A stretch of DNA of 8,734 bases from NCBI GenBank assembly GCA_905236785.1, contig CAJOQC010000269.1:1-8734 (forward strand), given 5' to 3'. The position numbers and the translations under genes were made by a program. The notes beneath the pieces are model-generated. The model saw only the letters and a list, made by a program, of their open reading frames with translations, made no database searches and was not told where the DNA came from. The stretch's first letter is position 1; each line of letters starts with the position of its first letter. Source of the DNA: an uncultured Selenomonadaceae bacterium. Lineage in GTDB: Bacteria > Bacillota > Negativicutes > Selenomonadales > Selenomonadaceae. Below are positions 1 to 6,725 of the stretch, in pieces.

Positions 1-564
1 GCAACGTGACCGCCAACAAGGACATAACGCTGACAACGACGGAGGGCAACATCTCCGTAAACGACAACGTAACTTCTAAAACGGGAGCGATAAACGCCAC
101 CACCGACACCGGCAACATTTCCGTGGGCAACGAAGAAGGCGGCGACGTATCGGCGCAAGAGGCGATTAACCTTACTACGAACACGGGCAACATAACCGTA
201 ACGGGGAACGTGACCTCCGCGAACGACGAAATCAACGCCACCACCCACACGGGGGACATTGGCGTTGGCACAAGCGGCCTTGGCAACGTAACCGCCAACA
301 AGGACATTAACCTCACAACGACGGAGGGCAACATCTCCGTAAACGACAGCGTAACTTCTGAAGCGGGCGCGGTAAACGCCACCACCGACACCGGCCACAT
401 TTTCGTGGGCAACGAAGAAGGCGGCGACGTGACGGCGGCAAACGAAGTGTCGCTCACCACGGACACGGGCAATATTGTCATAACGGGGAACGTTACTTCG
501 GAGAAGGAAACAGTTACGGCGCAAACTTCCGTCGGCAATATCGACATAGGCGGCAGCGGCGTCG
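1..564 (+). repeat. Two tandem 94-codon (282-nt) repeats within the exoprotein gene
   Basis: Unit 1 (1-282) and unit 2 (283-564) align without gaps at an offset of 282 nt. By hand count there are about 12 mismatches over the first 150 nt, including an identical run of about 34 nt (32-65 and 314-347). The second half of each unit is conserved mainly at protein level. A third unit begins in register at 565 but diverges quickly. Each unit contains four beta-helix-like rungs. The first unit begins exactly at the window edge, so the array probably extends upstream. Confidence 0.85.
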
Positions 565-3500
565 GTAGCGTGACGGCCATGGACGATGTTTTGCTAAAGA
601 CCGGCTCCGGCTATATAAGCATAAATGACAATGTTACCTCCCATACGGAGAACGTAACCGCCGAAACGAACGTTGGCGGCATCACCGTGGGCGCGGACGT
701 GACGGCTTACAAAGACGTAACCCTTAAAGTAAACGAACGCGGCGACATTGGCATCGGCGACAACGTGACCGCCGAAACGGAAAACATTTTCGCCCAGACC
801 TACGGCGGCAACATCGACATCGGCGCGGACGTGACGGCGGCGAAGAAAGTAACCCTTGACACCTCCCTTGGCAACATCACCGTGGGCGACAAAACCACCG
901 ACCTCGGCGCGGTGCTAGGCAACGACGCGGTTGTTATGACATCGGGCGGCGGCGACATCAGCATATTAAAATCCGCACGCTCCACAGACGACAGCGTGAC
1001 GGCCAAAACAAAATCCGGCAATATCCTAATCGGCAATAACGGCCCGTCGGTGAACACCGTGACGGCGGCGGATAATGTGAACCTTGAAACCGACCTCGGC
1101 AAAGTGACCGTATACGGCAGAACCGCCACCGATAAGGGCGATATATTGATGAAAGCCGGCAAGAACACTTATATGTCCGGCCTTGAAAACGGCGACTTCA
1201 TCATCGGGCAGAACGGCGAACTTGATTCCGGACGCGACATCAGCCTCATAGGAAGAAACGGCGACATTCATGTAACGGACAGAATAAAAGCCAAACGCGA
1301 CCTTACGGCAGACATAACCACCCAAGGCAGCATCTACTTTGACGACAGCGTGAACGTGGGCGGCGGCGTCACCGCAGCCACGGACAAAGGCGACATTGAT
1401 GTTGGCCACAGCATAACGGCGCGTACCGACGACATCGCGCTCCTTACGGGCGAAGGCGACATAACAATCGGCGCAAACGTAGCATCCGGCGGTTCGACGG
1501 TGCTGGTCAACGGCGACGGCGACATTACCGTGGGCGCAAACATAGTTGCGGATAAGTCGATAAACTTCCTCTCGACTTCGGGGGAAAGCATAAACGAAAA
1601 CGAGGCTGTTTTGGCGGATGCCGCAGGCGACAACACGGGCGTCGAAAAAGTTAATTTCCTTACTATCGGCGCGGACGTTGTGGCCGGCAACGATGTAAAT
1701 ATCTACGGCAACAACCTTGAGGTTTCGATCGGCAACGACTACGACGGCGACGTTGTGGCCGGGGACAATGTTTACATTGAGCTTGATAAGGGCAGTGTGA
1801 ACATAACCAAGACCGTAACCGCAGCCACGGGCGACATTAACATCAAGACCGGGAACGGCGACATAAATATCGGCGACAACGGCCCGGACGTTGAAACCAT
1901 AACTGCCCAAGGCGAAGTAAACCTCAGCACGAACCTTGGTAACATTTTGGTACACGGCAAGACCTCCACGGCCACGGGCGACATCAATATGTATGCGGCG
2001 GCCGACGAGTATGTGGAAGGCGAGGACGGGCAAAACATCGTCCTTGACCATAACGGGGTCATTGACTCCGGCAAGGCGGCAACCCTCACCGTGAAAAACG
2101 GCGACTTGCACGTCTCCGACCGCGTCCGCGCCGTCACCGAAATCGTCGGCAAAGTCGAAGGAAAGGGCAGCCTGTACTTTGACACCGACGTTGAAACGGG
2201 CGGCGACATCAACTTAAGCACCAACGAAGGCGACATTGTGGTGGGTCATTCCGTGACCAGCACCGACGGCACGATAAACATGACAATAGCCTCCGGCACA
2301 CTTGACATCGGCCACACGCTGACGGCCGGCGATAGCATTAACGGGACGGTTGAAAACGGCAACATCTACATAGGCGACAACGGGCCGAATGTTGAAACCG
2401 TGACGGCAAAGAACAATGTTGACCTTACGGCCAACAACGGCAAAATCTTCGTCTACGGCATGACTTCGACGGAGAAGGGCGACATCAATTTGACCGCCAA
2501 GGCAAAGGAATACATACCCGACGAAACGGGCATGAACATCATCATCGACCATAACGGCATGATTGTCGCGGGGGGCTACGCCAACTTAAACGGCAAAAAC
2601 GGCGATCTTCATGTAACCGACCATGTTTGGGGAACTCGCGGCGTAACTGCCAATGACAACAACAAAGGCGGCGTGTTCTTCGACCGCGACGTATATTCGC
2701 CGGAGAGCGTAAACGCCTCCACCGAATACGGCGACATCAAGATGCATGACGCGGCGGCGGGCGACAACGCCACAATTAACATCAGCGGCGCGGGCGACGC
2801 CACGGCCAACGACGTGACGGCGGACGAAACGGTGCATATCGGCCTCAACAGCGGCGATTTGTACCTAAACACCGCCCAGGGCAAGGCGGTTGTCATACTC
2901 CTTGATGACAACACGGAATCCACGAAAATAGGCACGGTGGCCGCCAACAACAGCGGATTTGACACGGCGGACATCACCTTGGGCGGCAATTACCTGCCCA
3001 TCGGCACGATAAAAGTCACCCCCGCAAATGTGTCTAACGGCGTAAAATCCGAGCAGGCACTGACATCGGGCGGCGTTCCCTTGGTGGTTACGCCCCACGG
3101 CGCAAAGGGCGCAAAGACCATTGACGGCGCAATCACCGTTGACAGCGTGCAGTCCGCCGACGGCACGGTCTTTACCCAGCTTTGGGCGAACCGCGGCGAC
3201 GTTCACTTTGACGAAGGCGATTACAACGTCACCGATATGACGGCCATCGACAAGATTAAGACCGGCAACAACGTGACGGATATGGCTCTTTATGGGCGCA
3301 CCCCGACCCACGACGGCGAACGGCTCGTCTATTGGAACAATTTGGGTGTTTCCTACGCCAACAACTACGGAATGAACTTCGGCCTTTCATCTGACGGTTG
3401 GGTCGGCACGGAGGATGCAATTCTTATCGAGGCGCATCGTTATCGCAACATTCACGGCGCGTACTATTACAACACTTACAGCGTCCTTGACATGATGCGG

Positions 3501-3653
3501 GAGCGTCAAGAGCGGAAGATGCCCTTCTTCGTAAGTCCGTACTTGTCAATTCTTAACTATGGTGGTAATATTAAAGTGGCTCGCGAAACGGAAACTCCCG
3601 TGAACGCGGTTGCAACCGAGGCAACGGACGAAGAAATAACCGTTGAGAGTTGA
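1..3653 (+). CDS. Large repeat-rich filamentous adhesin/exoprotein (FHA-like), C-terminal part only
   Basis: The reading frame is open at the left edge, with its first full codon at position 3, and runs 1216 codons to TGA, followed at once by in-frame TAA. The true start, signal peptide and any two-partner-secretion domain are upstream, so the GTG at position 6 is not a start. The protein consists of short rungs of about 22-24 residues with recurring G-N/D-I-x-V/I and V-T-A/S motifs. It is rich in Gly, Asp, Asn and Thr, and I find no cysteine. This composition and periodicity fit a secreted right-handed beta-helix of the filamentous haemagglutinin or LktA-like adhesin type known from Negativicutes and Fusobacteria. 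From about 3219 the repeats give way to a Tyr/Trp-rich C-terminal domain, and the last 20 or so residues are acidic. No autotransporter barrel, YadA anchor, LPxTG or SLH domain is recognisable, so release or an unrecognised anchor is possible. The exoprotein class is secure; the adhesive role is inference. Confidence 0.85.
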   Translation, partial: NVTANKDITLTTTEGNISVNDNVTSKTGAINATTDTGNISVGNEEGGDVSAQEAINLTTNTGNITVTGNVTSANDEINATTHTGDIGVGTSGLGNVTANKDINLTTTEGNISVNDSVTSEAGAVNATTDTGHIFVGNEEGGDVTAANEVSLTTDTGNIVITGNVTSEKETVTAQTSVGNIDIGGSGVGSVTAMDDVLLKTGSGYISINDNVTSHTENVTAETNVGGITVGADVTAYKDVTLKVNERGDIGIGDNVTAETENIFAQTYGGNIDIGADVTAAKKVTLDTSLGNITVGDKTTDLGAVLGNDAVVMTSGGGDISILKSARSTDDSVTAKTKSGNILIGNNGPSVNTVTAADNVNLETDLGKVTVYGRTATDKGDILMKAGKNTYMSGLENGDFIIGQNGELDSGRDISLIGRNGDIHVTDRIKAKRDLTADITTQGSIYFDDSVNVGGGVTAATDKGDIDVGHSITARTDDIALLTGEGDITIGANVASGGSTVLVNGDGDITVGANIVADKSINFLSTSGESINENEAVLADAAGDNTGVEKVNFLTIGADVVAGNDVNIYGNNLEVSIGNDYDGDVVAGDNVYIELDKGSVNITKTVTAATGDINIKTGNGDINIGDNGPDVETITAQGEVNLSTNLGNILVHGKTSTATGDINMYAAADEYVEGEDGQNIVLDHNGVIDSGKAATLTVKNGDLHVSDRVRAVTEIVGKVEGKGSLYFDTDVETGGDINLSTNEGDIVVGHSVTSTDGTINMTIASGTLDIGHTLTAGDSINGTVENGNIYIGDNGPNVETVTAKNNVDLTANNGKIFVYGMTSTEKGDINLTAKAKEYIPDETGMNIIIDHNGMIVAGGYANLNGKNGDLHVTDHVWGTRGVTANDNNKGGVFFDRDVYSPESVNASTEYGDIKMHDAAAGDNATINISGAGDATANDVTADETVHIGLNSGDLYLNTAQGKAVVILLDDNTESTKIGTVAANNSGFDTADITLGGNYLPIGTIKVTPANVSNGVKSEQALTSGGVPLVVTPHGAKGAKTIDGAITVDSVQSADGTVFTQLWANRGDVHFDEGDYNVTDMTAIDKIKTGNNVTDMALYGRTPTHDGERLVYWNNLGVSYANNYGMNFGLSSDGWVGTEDAILIEAHRYRNIHGAYYYNTYSVLDMMRERQERKMPFFVSPYLSILNYGGNIKVARETETPVNAVATEATDEEITVES
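1017..1388 (+). repeat. 124-codon module, copy 1
   Basis: First of three gapless 372-nt in-frame modules in the exoprotein. Each starts with G-x-I-x-I-G-x-N-G-P-x-V-x-T and includes N-G-D-hydrophobic-H-V-(T/S)-D about two thirds along. In each, a G-D-I rung follows exactly 124 codons after the start. Similarity is clear in protein and modest in DNA. About 156 codons of less regular rungs separate this copy from copy 2. Confidence 0.8.
1857..2228 (+). repeat. 124-codon module, copy 2
   Basis: Second gapless 372-nt module, starting 840 nt after copy 1 and carrying the same G-x-I-x-I-G-x-N-G-P-x-V-x-T opening and N-G-D-L-H-V-S-D core. A 43-codon spacer (2229-2357) separates it from copy 3, much shorter than the 156-codon spacer after copy 1. 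Confidence 0.8.
2358..2729 (+). repeat. 124-codon module, copy 3
   Basis: Third gapless 372-nt module, starting 501 nt after copy 2. It keeps the opening motif and the N-G-D-L-H-V-T-D core but is more diverged in its last third. After it the repeats decay into less regular sequence leading to the C-terminal domain. Confidence 0.8.
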
Positions 3654-3672
3654 TAATTTGACAATAAAAAAA

Positions 3673-3699
3673 GTCCCGCCGAAGATTTTTCGGCGGGAC
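3673..3699 (-). terminator. Strong intrinsic terminator hairpin, T-tract on the minus-strand side
   Basis: A perfect 11-bp GC-rich stem (3673-3683 with 3689-3699, arm GTCCCGCCGAA) encloses a 5-nt loop. Seven A residues (3666-3672) precede it on the + strand, so a minus-strand transcript would show stem then seven U, the classic intrinsic terminator. On the + strand the stem is followed by GCATGAAAC, with no U-tract. It sits 19 nt after the adhesin stop and may still act on + transcripts as a 3'-end stabiliser or weak terminator. Confidence 0.7.
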
Positions 3700-3732
3700 G
3701 CATGAAACATTAAAAGAAAGGATATTCCTTAA

Positions 3733-4164
3733 ATGAACGCAAAAGCAGAAAAATTCCAAAACTATCTTAACGAAAAGGAAATACACGTTTTTGAGACGGA
3801 GGAGATTGAGGGCGACGAACGCGGCACGGCGGTTTTTCGCTCATACATCACCGTTGAAGGGCAACGTTTGCCTACTGTTTTAATTCTTGACAACAGCGTG
3901 TTTGCCGTGGTTCGGGTGCAAATTTCCCCCAAGGCATTGACGGAAGAAAATCGCGCCGAAGTTCTTGGCATTGTCAACGAACAAAACAGCAAGTATAAAC
4001 CCTTCAAACTTTACTTCAACGAAGAGAACAATTTGCTTGTTGACTTCTGCACCGTGATAGAAAACGATGACTTAAACGGCGACACGATTTATCTTATGTT
4101 CGACGTTGTAATAAACTACTTAAACGAAAACTATCGCGAGCTTATGAAAGCTGTTTGGAAATAA
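3733..4164 (+). CDS. Small YbjN-like protein, function unknown
   Basis: This 143-residue soluble protein has no signal peptide or membrane segment. ATG at 3733 is preceded by GAAAGGA (3716-3722) with a 10-nt spacing. An amphipathic N-terminus leads into beta-strand-like stretches around residues 30-65. These are followed by a helix with a V-N-E-Q-N-S-K-Y motif (about 86-93) and a strand pair ending in L-L-V-D-F. The C-terminal helix finishes in L-M-K-A-V-W-K. The order N-x-x-N then strand pair then C-terminal helix ending near Trp resembles the YbjN domain family, which shares the fold of type III secretion chaperones. This is pattern recognition, not a search result. It lies 79 nt after the adhesin on the same strand but is separated by a strong hairpin, so co-transcription is uncertain. 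The gene itself is very likely real; the family call is moderate. Confidence 0.75.
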   Translation: MNAKAEKFQNYLNEKEIHVFETEEIEGDERGTAVFRSYITVEGQRLPTVLILDNSVFAVVRVQISPKALTEENRAEVLGIVNEQNSKYKPFKLYFNEENNLLVDFCTVIENDDLNGDTIYLMFDVVINYLNENYRELMKAVWK

Positions 4165-4183
4165 TCACATTAAAAGGCTTTGT

Positions 4184-4230
4184 AATAAATGTTGCGGCTC
4201 GTCGTTTTGGCGGCAGCCGCAACATTTATT
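4184..4230 (+). terminator. 16-bp perfect hairpin between ybjN-like gene and pnp (terminator or leader element)
   Basis: The arms at 4184-4199 and 4215-4230 (AATAAATGTTGCGGCT and its exact complement) form 16 perfect base pairs around a 15-nt loop. The 3' arm ends in ATTTATT and runs on into TATGTTTTG, so the + strand transcript has a loosely U-rich tail. This suits a rho-independent terminator for the upstream gene. Because it ends 106 nt before pnp it could also be a pnp leader hairpin if transcription starts further upstream. PNPase genes in enterobacteria are autoregulated through such a leader stem. Confidence 0.6.
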
Positions 4231-4336
4231 TATGTTTTGCCACAGACGCAACAGCCCTTGCAGGATTATAAAAAATATCGTCGAATAAAATATCTTTTGA
4301 GAATAAAAAGGCGATATATCATAGGAGGCAGATTTA
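4231..4336 (+). promoter_or_regulatory. AT-rich pnp upstream region, probable promoter
   Basis: This stretch is distinctly AT-rich compared with the coding sequence. It contains -10-like hexamers TATAAA (4267-4272) and TAAAAT (4286-4291), neither with a convincing -35 at normal spacing. It also holds the direct repeat AAAATATC (4272-4279 and 4287-4294) and the 8-bp palindrome GATATATC (4313-4320) just before the ribosome binding site. A promoter for the pnp operon is expected after the hairpin at 4184-4230, but I cannot fix its position. Confidence 0.35.
4323..4328 (+). promoter_or_regulatory. pnp ribosome binding site
   Basis: AGGAGG, a full consensus Shine-Dalgarno core, lies 8 nt before ATG 4337 and fixes the pnp start. 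It is the strongest ribosome binding site in the window. Confidence 0.85.
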
Positions 4337-6418
4337 ATGCACAGTTTTGAAACGGAGCTTGGCGGTCGCAAGTTGACCATAGAAACGGGCAAGCTCGCCA
4401 AACAGGCCAACGGCGCGGTGTGGGTGCGCTACGGGGACACGGTGGTGTTGACGGCGGTCACCATGTCCGCTGAACCCAGGGAAGGCGTGGACTTTTTCCC
4501 GCTTACCGTGGATTTTGAAGAAAAAATGTATGCGGCGGGCAAAATTCCCGGCGGTTTTATAAAACGCGAGGGCAGACCCGGCGAACACGCCATTCTGTGC
4601 AGTCGCCTCATTGACCGCCCGATTAGGCCTCTGTTCCCCGAGGGGTTTCGCAACGACGTGCAGGTTATTGCCACGGTGTTGTCCGTAGACCAAGATAACG
4701 AGCCGGAACTTTTAGGCATGATTGGAGCGTCCTGCGCTCTTTCAATAAGCGACATTCCCTTTGACGGGCCTATCGCCGCCGTGCGCGTGGGGCGAATTGA
4801 CGGCAACTTTATCATTAACCCCACGGAAAAAGAACGGGAAGTAAGCGAACTTAATCTGACTGTTGCCGGCAGCATGGATGCCGTGATGATGGTGGAAGCC
4901 GGGGCAAACGAACTGCCCGAAGAAGTTATGCTCGATGCCATACTTTTTGGGCATGAACAGATAAAGAAAATCGTGGCGTTCCAAAACGAAATTGTGGCGG
5001 CCTGCGGCAAGGAAAAAGCGGCGGTGAAGCTCTTTGCCGTGCCGGAAGAAATCGACGCAAAGGTTCGGGAATTGGCCGCCGAAAAATTAAACGCCGCCGT
5101 CAGAAACCCGGATAAACTTGCGCGGGATGCGGCAGTATCCGCCGTGAAAGAAGAAATCACCGAACAGATTTTGGCCGAATACCCGGAAACGGAAAAGGAA
5201 ATCGGCTATGTGTTCCACAAACTTACCAAAGAAATTGTGCGACGCATGATAACCCATGAAAAAATCCGCCCCGACGGCCGCGCTACCGACGAAGTGCGCC
5301 CCATATCCTGCGAAGTGGGCATTTTGCCCCGCGCTCATGGTTCGGGGCTTTTCACCCGCGGTCAAACGCAGGTGCTTACCATAACCACTCTTGGACCTAT
5401 CGGCGACGAGCAAATCATCGACGGACTTGGGCCTGAGACTACGAAACATTATATCCACCAGTACAATTTCCCCGGCTACAGCGTTGGGGAGGCGCGCCCC
5501 GCTCGCGGCCCCGGGCGGCGGGAAATCGGCCATGGGGCTTTGGCCGAGCGGGCGCTTGTTCCCGTTGTGCCGAAGGTGGAAGATTTTCCCTACACCGTGC
5601 GTTTGGTGTCGGAGGTCTTAGAGTCCAACGGCTCAAGTTCCATGGGTAGCGTTTGCGGCAGCACCCTTTCGCTTATGCAAGCGGGCGTACCCATTAAACG
5701 CCCCGTGTCCGGCGTTGCCATGGGCTTGGTAAAAGACGGGGATAAATATACGATTTTAACGGACATTCAAGGCATGGAGGATGCCTTGGGGGACATGGAC
5801 TTTAAGGTGGCGGGGACAACGGAAGGCGTAACCGCCATTCAAATGGATATTAAGGTGGATGGGCTTTCGCGGGAAATTTTGTCCGACGCTCTTGCCCAGG
5901 CCAAACGCGGCCGCGCTTTTATCCTTGGCAAAATGCTGGAAGTTATCGACAAACCTGCGGCGGATTTGTCGCCCTACGCGCCCCGGGTGCGGACAATCAC
6001 CATTCCCATTGACAAAATTCGCGAAGTCATCGGCACGGGGGGCAAGGTGGTCAAGAAGATTATCGACGACACCGGCGTTACCGTGGATATTCATGAGGAC
6101 GGCAACGTGTTTGTGTCCTCTGCGGACGTAAAGAGCATGGAAGAAGCCATCCGCATGATTGAGGATATTGTGCGGGACGTGGAAGTGGGCGCAATTTATA
6201 CCGGCAAAGTGACGCGCCTTATGAAGTTCGGCGCGTTTGTGGAGGTTTTGCCCGGCAAGGAAGGGCTTTGCCATATATCGCAAATTTCGCGGCGCAGAGT
6301 GGAAAAAATCGAGGACGCAGTGCAAGTGGGCGATCAACTGACGGTGAAAGTGACGGAGATTGACGAGAAAGGCCGCATAAATGTGTCTCATAAGGCTACT
6401 CTCACCGAGAGAAGGTGA
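4337..6418 (+). CDS. pnp: Polyribonucleotide nucleotidyltransferase (PNPase)
   Basis: PNPase degrades RNA 3' to 5' with phosphate, releasing nucleoside diphosphates, and works as a cytoplasmic trimer often tied to the degradosome. The 693 residues match the usual length of about 700. The order is RNase PH-like domain 1 (about 1-140, with the F-I-K-R-E-G-R-P loop near 74-81), a helical linker (about 145-300), RNase PH-like domain 2 (about 310-530), KH (about 550-612) and S1 (about 616-688). Catalytic features are present: R394-R395, the phosphate-binding S-S-S run at 433-435, and D482, D488 and K490, matching the metal and catalytic residues of the E. coli enzyme. The KH loop reads I-G-T-G-G-K (565-570). 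No residue expected for activity is missing. It heads the pnp-orf-dapB-asd cluster. rpsO, its usual upstream partner, is absent here. Confidence 0.98.
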   Translation: MHSFETELGGRKLTIETGKLAKQANGAVWVRYGDTVVLTAVTMSAEPREGVDFFPLTVDFEEKMYAAGKIPGGFIKREGRPGEHAILCSRLIDRPIRPLFPEGFRNDVQVIATVLSVDQDNEPELLGMIGASCALSISDIPFDGPIAAVRVGRIDGNFIINPTEKEREVSELNLTVAGSMDAVMMVEAGANELPEEVMLDAILFGHEQIKKIVAFQNEIVAACGKEKAAVKLFAVPEEIDAKVRELAAEKLNAAVRNPDKLARDAAVSAVKEEITEQILAEYPETEKEIGYVFHKLTKEIVRRMITHEKIRPDGRATDEVRPISCEVGILPRAHGSGLFTRGQTQVLTITTLGPIGDEQIIDGLGPETTKHYIHQYNFPGYSVGEARPARGPGRREIGHGALAERALVPVVPKVEDFPYTVRLVSEVLESNGSSSMGSVCGSTLSLMQAGVPIKRPVSGVAMGLVKDGDKYTILTDIQGMEDALGDMDFKVAGTTEGVTAIQMDIKVDGLSREILSDALAQAKRGRAFILGKMLEVIDKPAADLSPYAPRVRTITIPIDKIREVIGTGGKVVKKIIDDTGVTVDIHEDGNVFVSSADVKSMEEAIRMIEDIVRDVEVGAIYTGKVTRLMKFGAFVEVLPGKEGLCHISQISRRRVEKIEDAVQVGDQLTVKVTEIDEKGRINVSHKATLTERR

Positions 6419-6419
6419 T
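6413..6419 (+). promoter_or_regulatory. Ribosome binding site embedded in the pnp stop
   Basis: AGGTGAT covers the last pnp codon and its TGA. All seven bases can pair with the 3' end of 16S rRNA (complement of AUCACCU). It lies 4 nt before ATG 6424 and so favours that start over GTG 6415. The arrangement implies translational coupling of pnp and the next gene. Confidence 0.65.
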
Positions 6420-6423
6420 TGCC

Positions 6424-6702
6424 ATGGTGACGGACAAAAAGGAAATGCGCGCCCCCAAACGCCTTGAGGCGGGCAAGGAAATTATCGAGAGCCTAAGCAC
6501 CGTGGAAAAGGTGCGAAGCCCCGCCGAAATAACGGCGCGATACAACCTGAAGCGGCAAGAATATCGCGAGCTTAAAATGATAAGCGACAACAGCCCGGAA
6601 AAACGGGAACAAATAGCCATGCTTTATGCCGAGGCCAAAGTCTTGGGCTGGGTCTTGGGCAAGAGCGAAAAGAAAGTAATAAAAGAAGTGCATGGGCAAT
6701 AA
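6424..6702 (+). CDS. Small helical protein of unknown function between pnp and dapB
   Basis: I do not recognise this protein. It is 92 residues from ATG 6424; a GTG at 6415 overlapping the pnp stop would give 95, but the ribosome binding site at 6413-6419 fits the ATG. It is highly charged, with about a third Lys, Arg or Glu, no cysteine, no signal peptide and no membrane segment. It is probably all helical. Visible segments are a basic N-terminus, E-K-V-R-S-P-A-E-I-T-A-R-Y-N-L followed by K-R-Q-E-Y-R-E-L, and a helix with A-M-L-Y-A-E-A-K-V. The S-P-A-E-I-T-A-R-Y stretch has the feel of a helix-turn-helix start, but this is weak. It follows pnp by 5 nt and precedes dapB by 23 nt, so it is almost certainly co-expressed. 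Firmicutes often carry an M16 peptidase or ymxH at this place; this is neither. Confidence 0.75.
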   Translation: MVTDKKEMRAPKRLEAGKEIIESLSTVEKVRSPAEITARYNLKRQEYRELKMISDNSPEKREQIAMLYAEAKVLGWVLGKSEKKVIKEVHGQ

Positions 6703-6712
6703 CATCGTAAAC

Positions 6713-6719
6713 GGAGTGA
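6713..6719 (+). promoter_or_regulatory. dapB ribosome binding site supporting a TTG start
   Basis: GGAGTGA resembles the GGAGGTGA consensus. The GGAG core ends 9 nt before TTG 6726. No ATG or GTG lies between it and the nucleotide-binding motif, so it supports TTG as the dapB start. Confidence 0.65.
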
Positions 6720-6725
6720 AGAAAG

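Noticed and set aside
1..564. CRISPR array at the left edge because of regular repeats
   Set aside because: The repeats are 282 nt, in frame, and translate into related protein rungs. There are no short repeats with unique spacers.
1026..2111. Long minus-strand open frame of 361 codons opposite the exoprotein
   Set aside because: It lies wholly opposite a clear coding frame. Its repeats mirror the sense repeats, and the lack of stops follows from the biased GGC/GAC/AAC codon use. No own ribosome site or family motif is seen.
3658..3686. Perfect -35 hexamer TTGACA at 3658-3663 as a promoter for the ybjN-like gene
   Set aside because: At 17-nt spacing the -10 position reads GAAGAT and falls inside the strong hairpin, so no promoter can be supported.
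4267..4322. Defined sigma-70 promoter for pnp (TATAAA, TAAAAT or TATCAT with TTGCCA or TTGAGA)
   Set aside because: Spacings come to 24, 14 or otherwise unsuitable lengths, so no -35/-10 pair fits. Only a general AT-rich promoter region is reported.
4429..5160. 243-codon minus-strand frame inside pnp
   Set aside because: Shadow of the PNPase codon pattern: serine/alanine-rich low-complexity product with no recognisable domain, opposite an intact conserved gene.
6415..6417. GTG 6415 overlapping the pnp stop as the start of the small gene
   Set aside because: AGGTGAT at 6413-6419 would cover this codon, leaving it without a ribosome site. ATG 6424 is properly placed.
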